49,670 bases of DNA from Ottowia flava. Its GTDB lineage: Bacteria > Pseudomonadota > Gammaproteobacteria > Burkholderiales > Burkholderiaceae_C. The stretch is from positions 1 to 49,670 of the forward strand of contig NZ_VRUA01000024.1 in assembly GCF_008017535.1 (NCBI RefSeq), in the 5' to 3' direction. The notes beneath the pieces are model-generated. The model saw only the letters and a program-made list of their open reading frames with translations. It searched no databases and was not told the DNA's origin. Below are positions 43,382-49,670 of the stretch, piece by piece. A program made the translations under genes and the position numbers. How positions within the stretch are numbered: the stretch's first letter is position 1; each line of letters opens with the position of its first letter.

Positions 43382-44329
43382 ATGGGAATCAGCCCTTACC
43401 TGAAGATTATTGGCCGCGGCAGCGAAGGCGCGCGGGCCCTCTCGCGCGAACACGCCACCGACCTGATGGGACAAATCCTGGACGGTCATTGCACCGACCT
43501 GGAAATCGGCGCGTTCTGTGTTGCCATGCGCATCAAGGGCGAAACGCCCGAGGAGATGGCCGGCTTTCTCGACGCCGTGGGCGAGCGCATGGACCACCTG
43601 CCCGGCAGCGAACGTCCCGTGGTCGTGCTGCCCAGCTACAACGGGGCACGTAAGCTGCCGTTGCTGACACCGTTGTTGGGCCTGCTCCTCGCGCGAAAAG
43701 GCTTACCAGTGCTAATTCACGGCACGCCTACCGAGGATGGGCGCGTCAGCTCGCAGGATGCGCTGGCCGTTGTGGGCTTCGCGCCACAACCTACCGACCA
43801 CTCCATCTGCCCCGGCCGTGTCCATTTCGTCAACACCGAAAGCCTGCTGCCCGGTCTGAAGCGCCTGCTGGACGTGCGCCGCAGCATCGGCCTGCGCAAC
43901 AGCGCGCACAGCCTGGTCAAGCTGATGAACCCGGTGGCCGGCCCCGCCCTGATCGTGGGCAGCTACACCCATCCAGAATACGCCCAGTCCATGGCCGCCA
44001 CGTTCGAATTGATGGGCAGTAACGCCATGCTGCTGCGCGGCACCGAAGGCGAGCCTGTGGCCGACCCGCGCCGCACGCCACGCATGGATGTGTTCCTTGG
44101 CGGGCAAGCGCACCTGGTCGAGGAGGCGCGCGGCGGCCCGCTCGACCACCTGCCCTCGCTGCCCACCCGGATCGACCCGATCTCCACCGCCACCTACATG
44201 CGCGCCGCGCTAGAAGGGCTGATTCCACTGCCCGAATCCCTCATCATCCAGGCCGATCACATCCTGCGTGCCTGCAAGGCGATCGAAGCTTCCGGCGATC
44301 CTTCGGTGCTAGCACCCCTCACCGCATGA
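43382..44329 (+). CDS. ybiB: YbiB family DNA-binding protein, TrpD2-like
   Basis: This 315-residue protein has the anthranilate-phosphoribosyltransferase fold. An N-terminal helical domain covers about 1-70 (SREHATDLMGQILDGHCTDL, then RIKGETPEEMAGFLDAVGER). An alpha/beta domain contains the glycine-poor loop SYNGARKLPLLTP in place of the catalytic TrpD loop. E. coli YbiB is a sequence-independent DNA-binding protein linked to the DNA-damage response. The start overlaps no upstream gene; the stop overlaps cobA by 4 bp, so both are coupled. Confidence 0.9.
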   Translation: MGISPYLKIIGRGSEGARALSREHATDLMGQILDGHCTDLEIGAFCVAMRIKGETPEEMAGFLDAVGERMDHLPGSERPVVVLPSYNGARKLPLLTPLLGLLLARKGLPVLIHGTPTEDGRVSSQDALAVVGFAPQPTDHSICPGRVHFVNTESLLPGLKRLLDVRRSIGLRNSAHSLVKLMNPVAGPALIVGSYTHPEYAQSMAATFELMGSNAMLLRGTEGEPVADPRRTPRMDVFLGGQAHLVEEARGGPLDHLPSLPTRIDPISTATYMRAALEGLIPLPESLIIQADHILRACKAIEASGDPSVLAPLTA

Positions 44330-45108
44330 CCGACAAGCCCTCTTCCCCCACCCCTGGCCGCATCACACTGGTGGGCGCTGGCCCGGGTGATCCCGAGTTG
44401 CTCACGCTGAAGGCGGTGCGGGCGATCCAGCGCGCCAGCGTGATCCTGGTCGACGACCTGGTCAGCGACGCCATCCTGGCCCACGCCAACCCCGACGCAC
44501 GCATCACCTATGTGGGCAAACGCGGCGGCTGCAAGAGCACGCCCCAGGCGACCATCGAGCAGCTCATGCTCGAAGCCGTGCGCGCGGGCGAAGACGTGGT
44601 GCGCCTCAAGGGCGGCGACCCGTTCATCTTCGGCCGGGGCGGGGAAGAGGTTGAAAGCCTGCGCGCCGCCGGCATCGAACCGATCGTCGTGAACGGCATC
44701 ACGGCCGGCCTCGCCGCCCTGACCAGCCTGGGCGCGCCGCTGACACACCGCGAACACGCGCAAGGCGTGGTCTTCGTCACCGGCCATCCGCAGAAGAACG
44801 GCCCCGGCGTGGACTGGGCGCGCTTGGCCGCGTCGGCCAGCGACTTGCGCCTGACCCTGGTGATCTACATGGGAATCAGCAGCGCCCCGCGCATCCAGGC
44901 CGGCCTGCTGCAAGGCCTGCCCGCCGACACCCCCGTGGCCGTGATCGAACGCGCCACCCTGCCCGCGCAGCGCCAGTGCCTGACGACGCTGGGCGAGCTG
45001 GTGCACGACCTGGCCAACAGCGGGCTGGGCAGCCCAGCGATTGTGGTGGTGGGGAATGTGGTGTTGGGGGTGAAGGCGGCGTTGCGGGAATTGGCCGCGG
45101 CGGCCTGA
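44326..45108 (+). CDS. cobA: uroporphyrinogen-III C-methyltransferase
   Basis: This 260-residue SAM-dependent enzyme converts uroporphyrinogen III to precorrin-2 for siroheme and cobalamin. Motifs are GAGPGDPELLTLKA (17-30), VGKRGGCKSTPQA (63-75) and RLKGGDPFIFGRGGEEVE (93-110). It is a stand-alone SUMT without the CysG oxidase/ferrochelatase part. It overlaps ybiB by 4 bp. In many beta-proteobacteria this pair lies by nitrite or sulfite reductase genes; here none is visible in the window. Confidence 0.95.
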   Translation: MTDKPSSPTPGRITLVGAGPGDPELLTLKAVRAIQRASVILVDDLVSDAILAHANPDARITYVGKRGGCKSTPQATIEQLMLEAVRAGEDVVRLKGGDPFIFGRGGEEVESLRAAGIEPIVVNGITAGLAALTSLGAPLTHREHAQGVVFVTGHPQKNGPGVDWARLAASASDLRLTLVIYMGISSAPRIQAGLLQGLPADTPVAVIERATLPAQRQCLTTLGELVHDLANSGLGSPAIVVVGNVVLGVKAALRELAAAA

Positions 45109-45132
45109 AGCGCAGGCCTCGCCCGGTCGGCG

Positions 45133-45154
45133 TCGAGCGATCGAGCGATCGAGC
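45133..45154 (+). repeat. 8-bp tandem repeat TCGAGCGA x 2.75
   Basis: TCGAGCGATCGAGCGATCGA followed by GC is a short perfect tandem repeat of the self-complementary-like unit TCGAGCGA, between cobA and the nearby dispersed element. It has no obvious function. Confidence 0.8.
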
Positions 45155-45167
45155 AGGTTTAACGAGA

Positions 45168-45222
45168 AATCAGGCGCTGGCCCCAAGGTGATCAGCGCGG
45201 ACAGCTATTGAATTTGTAGCTT
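45168..45222 (-). repeat. dispersed element, copy 12
   Basis: The plus strand contains AAATCAGGCGCTGGCCCCAA, then ATCAGCGCGGACAGCTATTG, matching the reverse complement of the element. A weaker reversed copy may follow directly (AATTTGTAGCTTTCTGTCGC, 45211-45230), which would make an inverted pair. Confidence 0.7.
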
Positions 45223-45260
45223 TCTGTCGCTGCGTGCTCGTTGGCCGCTAGTGTGTGAAC

Positions 45261-45900
45261 GACCTTGAGAGGCCGGGAAGTGCGCCCGGCGGCGCACCTT
45301 CTTTTCTTGACTCGCCAAGAAAAGAAGGCAAAAGAAGGCGACCCCACTGGCCGTGTCCCCTGCGCTTCGCTGCGGGACAACCTGCGATGCTCGATCGAGC
45401 GGTGGCGCTGCAGAACTCGCTTCGCGCCATTGGCGCTTCGCTCAGACAACTGCAGCGAATCAGAGCACGCAGCGCGGGCATCCTTCGGTGCCCGCGCCCA
45501 CCGCCCGCTCTGCGCTTCTCGGCACGTCCAGAGGGGAATGAAGACGATCCGGGCCATCGCTGCGCTCGGCCCTGGATTCGCGGCCGAGCGCAGCGATGGC
45601 CCGTGTGGCTGTTCAACTCCCCTTGAGGCTGCGCCTGCGGCGCGGTTCTGGCGGGGTGGCGGCTGCACCGAAGGATGCAGTCGCTTCGTGAACTGACTGG
45701 CCGCGGCTGTCTGAACGGAGCGCTCGAAGAGCGCGCAGTGAGTTCTGCGGCCCACCCCGTCAGAAGCGCGACGCAGGTTTGCCCCGCTGCGCAGCAGCGG
45801 GGTCGCAGACGTGGGGTCGCCTTTTCTTTGCCTACTTTCTTTTGGCGAAGCAAAAGAAAGTGGGTCGGCCGCCGGGCCGAAACCCGGCCTCCCAGCGTCG
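45261..45900. repeat. giant imperfect palindrome (~640 bp), gene-free
   Basis: The two halves of this stretch are imperfect reverse complements centred at about 45576. A perfect 21-bp inverted repeat (45551-45571 with 45582-45602) sits at the centre around a 10-bp loop. Outward, matched pairs recur: CATCCTTCGGTG hairpins at 45474-45495 and 45661-45682, GGCGACCCC at about 45338 with GGGGTCGCC at about 45813, T-rich hairpins at 45298-45327 and 45834-45862, and GAGGCCGGG-like ends. Several long open frames cross it in all directions, but they are compositional and not conserved-looking. It lies within the 916-bp gap between cobA and the flavoprotein gene. Transcripts of either strand would fold into a hairpin of about 310 bp. 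Confidence 0.85.
45298..45327 (+). repeat. perfect 12-bp hairpin in the left arm of the palindrome
   Basis: CTTCTTTTCTTG (45298-45309) pairs perfectly with CAAGAAAAGAAG (45316-45327) around ACTCGC. A related hairpin, with one bulge, lies in the right arm at 45834-45862. Their matching positions support the arm-to-arm symmetry. Confidence 0.85.
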
Positions 45901-45942
45901 ATCAGCAGCAACCGCCCCACAAGCACGCGGCGCAAGAACTAC

Positions 45943-45996
45943 ACATTCCATAGCTCCCCGCGCAACCTGCTGTAGGGCCAGCGCCCGTTTCTTCAT
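45943..45996 (+). repeat. dispersed element, copy 13
   Basis: ACATTCCATAGCTCCCCGCG, then CAACCTGCTGTAGGGCCAGC form a near-consensus copy. It ends about 28 bp before the GTG start of the flavoprotein gene and lies just outside the giant palindrome. Confidence 0.85.
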
Positions 45997-46024
45997 ACAA
46001 CCCCACATCCCCCACAATCCCCGG

Positions 46025-47317
46025 GTGAGCACTTCACCCTCCCCCTTCGACGCCATCATCCTCGGCGCCGGCGCCGCCGGTCTGTTCTGCGCGGCGCAGG
46101 CCGGCCAGCGCGGCTTGCGTGTGCTCGTCATCGACCATTACGAGCGCGTCGCGGAGAAAGTGCGCATCTCCGGCGGTGGGCGCGCCAACTTCACCAACCG
46201 CGACCTGGACCCGGCGGCGCCGCACAAACACTTTCTGGGCAACAACCCGCAGTTCTGCCGGTCGGCGCTGGCGCGCTTCACGCCGGCCGACATCACCGCG
46301 CTGCTGGACCGGCACGGCGTCGCCTGGCATGAGAAACACAAGGGCCAGCTGTTTTGCGACCGCTCGGCCGGCGACTTGATCAACGTTCTGCTGGCCGAAT
46401 GCGAGGCCGCGCCGGCTGCTGGCGGTGCCGTCACGCGCTGGCAGCCGTGCCGTGTCCGCGGCGTGCAATTTCAAGCCAAAGAGACCGCCAGCCCTACGGG
46501 AGATTGCGCTGGCAGCTACCTTGTTGATAGCGACCAAGGTGCCGCCGCCGCACCGGCCTTGGTCATCGCCACCGGCGGTTTGTCCATCCCCAAGATCGGC
46601 GCCAGCGACCTGGGCTTGCGGCTGGCCAAACAGTTCGGCCACACGCTGGTCGACACCCGCCCCGGCCTGGTGCCGCTGACGTTTGACGGCGCGGCCTGGG
46701 CGCCGTACGCGCAGTTGGCCGGGCTGGCGCTGCCGGTGGAGATCAGCACGGGCGACAAGAAAACGCGCATGGCCTTCACCGAAGACCTGCTGTTCACCCA
46801 CCGCGGGCTCTCGGGGCCGGCGGTGCTGCAGATTTCCAGCTACTGGCGGCCGGGCACGCCGATCCGCATCAACCTGGTGCCGGGCGTCGACGTGGCAGCG
46901 GCGCTGCTGGCGGCCAAGGCGCGCTCGCGCAAGCTGATCGCCAACGAACTCACGCAGTGGCTGCCCACCCGCCTGGCCGAAGCCTGGGCCGCCTTGGACT
47001 CCGCCTGGCAGCGCCCGGTGAACGAGGCCAGCGACAAGGCGCTGACGCAGCTGGCCGAGCGCCTGTCGCGCTGGGAGCTGACGCCGACCGGCACCGAGGG
47101 CTATGCCAAGGCCGAGGTCACCGTGGGCGGCGTGGACACGCGCAGGCTGTCGTCGCAGACGATGGCCTCGCGCACGCAGCCGGGCCTGTATTTCATTGGC
47201 GAGGTGGTGGACGTGACCGGCTGGCTGGGCGGTTACAACTTCCAGTGGGCCTGGGCCAGCGCGCGCGCCTGTGCCGAGGCGCTGGCGACGCAGGCGGTGC
47301 AGCAGCGGCCGGCCTGA
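46025..47317 (+). CDS. NAD(P)/FAD-dependent oxidoreductase, BaiN/HI0933-like
   Basis: This 430-residue flavoprotein has a Rossmann FAD-binding N-terminus (DAIILGAGAAGLFCAAQAG) and the family signature VRISGGGRANFTNRD (about residues 42-56). It also has ATGGLSIPKIGASDLG and a C-terminal VDVTGWLGGYNFQWAWASAR. The family includes BaiN and predicted flavoproteins of unsettled reaction. No ATG precedes the conserved start, so GTG at 46025 is used. An in-frame copy of the dispersed element at 46466-46530 encodes about 20 residues (FQAKETASPTGDCAGS and on) in a surface-loop-like position before the FAD-binding strand. Confidence 0.88.
   Translation: MSTSPSPFDAIILGAGAAGLFCAAQAGQRGLRVLVIDHYERVAEKVRISGGGRANFTNRDLDPAAPHKHFLGNNPQFCRSALARFTPADITALLDRHGVAWHEKHKGQLFCDRSAGDLINVLLAECEAAPAAGGAVTRWQPCRVRGVQFQAKETASPTGDCAGSYLVDSDQGAAAAPALVIATGGLSIPKIGASDLGLRLAKQFGHTLVDTRPGLVPLTFDGAAWAPYAQLAGLALPVEISTGDKKTRMAFTEDLLFTHRGLSGPAVLQISSYWRPGTPIRINLVPGVDVAAALLAAKARSRKLIANELTQWLPTRLAEAWAALDSAWQRPVNEASDKALTQLAERLSRWELTPTGTEGYAKAEVTVGGVDTRRLSSQTMASRTQPGLYFIGEVVDVTGWLGGYNFQWAWASARACAEALATQAVQQRPA
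46466..46530 (-). repeat. dispersed element, copy 14, inside a coding sequence
   Basis: The plus strand reads AATTTCAAGCCAAAGAGACC, then GCCAGCCCTACGGGAGATTG, then CGCTGGCAGCTACCTTG, matching the reverse complement of the element over its length. The frame of the flavoprotein gene is not broken by it. Confidence 0.8.
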
Positions 47318-47375
47318 CCCAGGCGGCCCCTAGAATCCGGCGCAGGCCTTACCCCGCAGGGCAACCTGCCGCACC

Positions 47376-48509
47376 ATGCTTGATCTGAACCGACTGAACC
47401 GCTACGCCGAAAGCCATGGCCCGTTGACGCGCGGGCGCGGCCTGGTCACCGGCACCATCGCGCTGACGCTGGCCATGCTGTGCCTGCTGGGCGTGCTGGC
47501 CTTTCACTTTCCGCAGTACCTCACCACGCCCGAGCTGCGCCGCAGCTACAACGTGGACCTGATGCGCACGCTGCTGTTCTGGTCGATGGTGATCGCGGGC
47601 AGCCTGTCGCTGGTCAACATCATCTTCGGGCGGGCGCGCTGGCTGTCGGCCTTTGCCTTCGCGCTGGTGGCGGCGTCGGTGCTGCTGGGCGGGCACAAGG
47701 TCAACGTGGACCCGAACTTCCCCGACCACACGCCCTACATCGGCATGGACTGGTTCATCCTGGACCTGCTGGGCAGTTCGCTGATCTTCATCTTCATTGA
47801 AAAGCTGTTCCCGCTGCGAAAAAACCAGCCGGTGTTCCGCCCCGAGTGGCAGACCGACTTCACCCACTTCATCGTCAACCACATGGTGGTCGGCTTCATC
47901 CTGCTGGCCACCAACTTGATGGTGCACAAGTTCTTTGGCTGGGCCGCGCACGACGGCATCCGCGGCTGGGTGGCCAACCTCAACTTCTGGCTGGCGCTGT
48001 TCCTGATCATCCTGGTGGCCGACCTGGTGCAGTACTGGACACACCGCGCGTACCACGAGACAGCCCCGGGCTGGCGCCTGCACGCGGTGCACCACAGTGT
48101 CAAAAGCATGGACTGGATGGCCGGCTCGCGCCAGCACATCCTGGAACTGCTGATCACCCGCACGCTGGTGCTGGCGCCGATCTACGTGCTGGGCTTTTCC
48201 AAGGAAGTGATCGACGCCTACATCATCATCGTGGGCTTTCAGGCGGTGTTCAACCACTGCAACGTCAGCGTGCGCCTGGGGCCGCTGCGCTACGTGATCG
48301 TCACGCCCAACTTCCACCACTGGCACCACAGCCAGGACCAGGAGGCGCTGGACAAGAACTACGCCGCGCACTTCGCCTTCCTGGACTACGCCTTCGGTAC
48401 GGCGGTCAAAAGCGACCGCATGTGGCCCAGCCACTACGGCGTGCTGGGCGACTACGTACCGGACGGTTTTTTCAAGCAGCTGAAGTTTCCGTTCGTCTGG
48501 AAGGGGTGA
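47376..48509 (+). CDS. fatty acid hydroxylase / sterol desaturase family protein
   Basis: This 377-residue membrane enzyme belongs to the di-iron family defined by histidine clusters. Visible are HRAYH (223-227), HAVHH (236-240) and HHWHH (314-318), with FNHCN at 292-296. About six hydrophobic helices surround them. Family members hydroxylate or desaturate lipids, including sterols and carotenoids; bacterial members act on fatty acids or hopanoid-related lipids. The substrate here is unknown. It follows the flavoprotein gene after 58 bp on the same strand and could share its transcript. Confidence 0.9.
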   Translation: MLDLNRLNRYAESHGPLTRGRGLVTGTIALTLAMLCLLGVLAFHFPQYLTTPELRRSYNVDLMRTLLFWSMVIAGSLSLVNIIFGRARWLSAFAFALVAASVLLGGHKVNVDPNFPDHTPYIGMDWFILDLLGSSLIFIFIEKLFPLRKNQPVFRPEWQTDFTHFIVNHMVVGFILLATNLMVHKFFGWAAHDGIRGWVANLNFWLALFLIILVADLVQYWTHRAYHETAPGWRLHAVHHSVKSMDWMAGSRQHILELLITRTLVLAPIYVLGFSKEVIDAYIIIVGFQAVFNHCNVSVRLGPLRYVIVTPNFHHWHHSQDQEALDKNYAAHFAFLDYAFGTAVKSDRMWPSHYGVLGDYVPDGFFKQLKFPFVWKG

Positions 48510-48569
48510 GGCGGCCGCAAGGCGCGCATGGCCTGGGCGGCGCCAGCCGATGCACGCCGGCCCAAACTA

Positions 48570-48625
48570 TCAATTCAATAGCTGGCTGCGCAGATGGTTG
48601 TAGGGACGATAGCCGATTTCTCTTA
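48570..48625 (+). repeat. dispersed element, copy 15
   Basis: CAATTCAATAGCTGGCTGCG, then CAGATGGTTGTAGGGACGAT, then AGCCGATTTCTC form a full copy. It lies between the convergent hydroxylase and outer-membrane-protein genes. Confidence 0.85.
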
Positions 48626-48655
48626 TAACCCCTCACCTGCGCGACGCCGCTGGGG

Positions 48656-49435
48656 CTACCAGCGCCGCGTCAGCCCCAGGCCCCAAGTGGTGGCCCTGGG
48701 TGCGCCGCCCCAGCTGCGGCGCCAGCCCAGGTCCAGATCGGTCTTGTCGTTCAGTTGCAGGACCGCACCCACCAGGCCGAAGCGCACGGCGCCCGGGCCA
48801 GTGGCATCCGCCGCGCGCATCGCCCCCACTTCGCTGACCACCGACCAGGCTGCGCTCACTTGCAGCAGCAACGCCGTCGACGCCGCCCACAAATGCTGAC
48901 GCGCGCCGATCCGGTTGCCGTTGTCAACGTAGCCCGCGTTGACCAGCCAGGTCCAGTCGCCTACGTCAAGCTGCGACAGCAGCAGCATCTCCGCCGCGGC
49001 GCGGCCGTTGCCCAGGCCTTTGGCGGACCTGCCGGTCGGCAGCGCGAGCGTTGGCCGCACGCCCAGCGCCCAGCCCCGGCCGTTGTCGTAGAAGCGCCAC
49101 TTGAGCTGCAGGCCAACGTCACCCACGCCGCTCTGCGTGGGCTCACCCGGCGCGGTCTGGCGCAGCAGCGGCAGGTTGAAGGCGACATCGACCTGGTCCG
49201 ACAGCCCACGCGTCAACGTCGTGTTGACCTGCCGCGCCCAGAAAGTGGCGCCGCCATCGCGCGTGCGGGTGTGGTCGGTGTTCACCTCCAGCTGCCAATG
49301 CCCTGCCCCTTGCAGCCCCGGATCGTCGGTGAGCAGCGGGTGGGCGGCACGCGCCGCCGGCAGGGCCAGCGCGAGCGAAGCCAGCACCGCCCAGGGGCGG
49401 CCAACCCACGCGGGGAAAGCCAGAAAAATGCGCAT
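48656..49435 (-). CDS. predicted outer-membrane beta-barrel protein, MetA-like transporter family
   Basis: This 259-residue protein has a signal peptide (residues 1-30, ending PAARA) and a mature part made of alternating amphipathic strands, ending in an aromatic residue (TTWGLGLTRRW). That C-terminal Trp is typical of outer-membrane barrels. The N-terminal HPLLTDDPGLQGAGHWQLEV matches the transporter family often annotated near phenol-degradation genes. No substrate can be assigned. It is convergent with the hydroxylase gene. Confidence 0.78.
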   Translation of the reverse strand: MRIFLAFPAWVGRPWAVLASLALALPAARAAHPLLTDDPGLQGAGHWQLEVNTDHTRTRDGGATFWARQVNTTLTRGLSDQVDVAFNLPLLRQTAPGEPTQSGVGDVGLQLKWRFYDNGRGWALGVRPTLALPTGRSAKGLGNGRAAAEMLLLSQLDVGDWTWLVNAGYVDNGNRIGARQHLWAASTALLLQVSAAWSVVSEVGAMRAADATGPGAVRFGLVGAVLQLNDKTDLDLGWRRSWGGAPRATTWGLGLTRRW

Positions 49436-49670
49436 CGCGGATTGGGGTCAAGCTCACTGTCTGCTGCCCGGCGCCGATGCGCCTTTTGAAAAAAACGCCG
49501 CAGATCGGCCAGCCGCCCGGAGTTTGCGCCTTTTTGATGACGTTGCGCCGCTCAAATGACGTAGTTTGGCCCGGCTGAACGCGCTAATCCTGAGGTTTAG
49601 GTGTAGTTTCTCAACACGTTGTTCCCGTCGAATGCGAGTCGCGTGATGGGAGGCAGGTGTTCGGTGGCTG
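49436..49670. other. right-edge sequence with no recognised gene
   Basis: These 235 bases upstream of the outer-membrane protein gene contain no gene that I recognise on either strand. They probably hold the promoter of that gene, but I could not pick out convincing -35 and -10 boxes. Confidence 0.4.

Noticed and set aside
45192-45935. Several open frames of up to 247 codons across the giant palindrome
   Set aside because: They exist on both strands and several frames because of symmetric GC-rich sequence. None resembles a protein family.
1-49670. CRISPR arrays, IS elements, prophage genes and rRNA genes
   Set aside because: No regularly spaced direct repeats, transposase or integrase motifs, phage structural genes or rRNA sequences were seen in the window.

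Overview
The window looks like a chromosomal segment of a GC-rich betaproteobacterium, most likely Burkholderiales and probably Comamonadaceae. This rests on the gene order tpiA-secG-tRNA-Leu-nuoA..N-DUF2818, the protein sequences, and many copies of a short dispersed element containing ATAGCTGCCCGCGC. No plasmid, phage, IS element or CRISPR array is visible. The genes read as ordinary core chromosome.

Layout. (1) 170-18500, minus strand: the complete 14-gene respiratory complex I operon (nuoA-N), with DUF2818, Nudix and DUF1178 genes at its 3' end. Upstream of nuoA lie tRNA-Leu(GAG), secG, tpiA and a quinone-oxidoreductase-like gene. (2) 18562-21380, minus strand: pnp and rpsO, with a terminator and a long leader hairpin between them. 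(3) 21813-24494: an unusual lipoprotein joining a PKD-like and a PEBP-like domain, an aminotransferase, and a small secreted basic protein. (4) 24688-28466, minus strand: a response regulator and sensor kinase overlapping by ATGA, followed by a periplasmic HtrA/DegP protease. (5) 28719-34896, plus strand: a six-gene Mrp/Pha cation/proton antiporter operon (fused A/B, C, D, E, F, G). (6) 34999-40261: an orphan ABC solute-binding protein, a DUF2242 lipoprotein, Hsp20, tsaD, a two-CBS protein, and a ModA-like protein without a signal peptide. (7) 40361-45108: a TetR regulator divergent from a 4-hydroxyphenylacetate-3-hydroxylase/4-hydroxybutyryl-CoA-dehydratase superfamily enzyme, then a thioredoxin-like protein, ybiB and cobA. 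(8) 45109-46024: a gene-free gap holding a roughly 640-bp imperfect palindrome. (9) 46025-49435: a BaiN-type flavoprotein, a fatty acid hydroxylase/sterol desaturase family protein, and an outer-membrane-type protein.

Functional picture. Complex I pumps protons while feeding electrons to quinone. The Mrp operon encodes evolutionarily related antiporter modules for pH and cation homeostasis. The two-component system plus HtrA suggests envelope-stress control. tpiA, secG, pnp, rpsO and tsaD are housekeeping genes.

The most unusual things are the structured non-coding DNA. There are at least 15 copies of an approximately 50-bp dispersed element. One forms the N-terminal codons of the sensor kinase, another lies in frame inside the flavoprotein gene, and others abut start codons. 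The giant palindrome at 45261-45900 is the second. Among proteins, the PKD-PEBP lipoprotein and the TetR-linked hydroxylase/dehydratase homologue, which appears to lack two of the four Fe-S ligands and has a Cys-rich tail, deserve attention.
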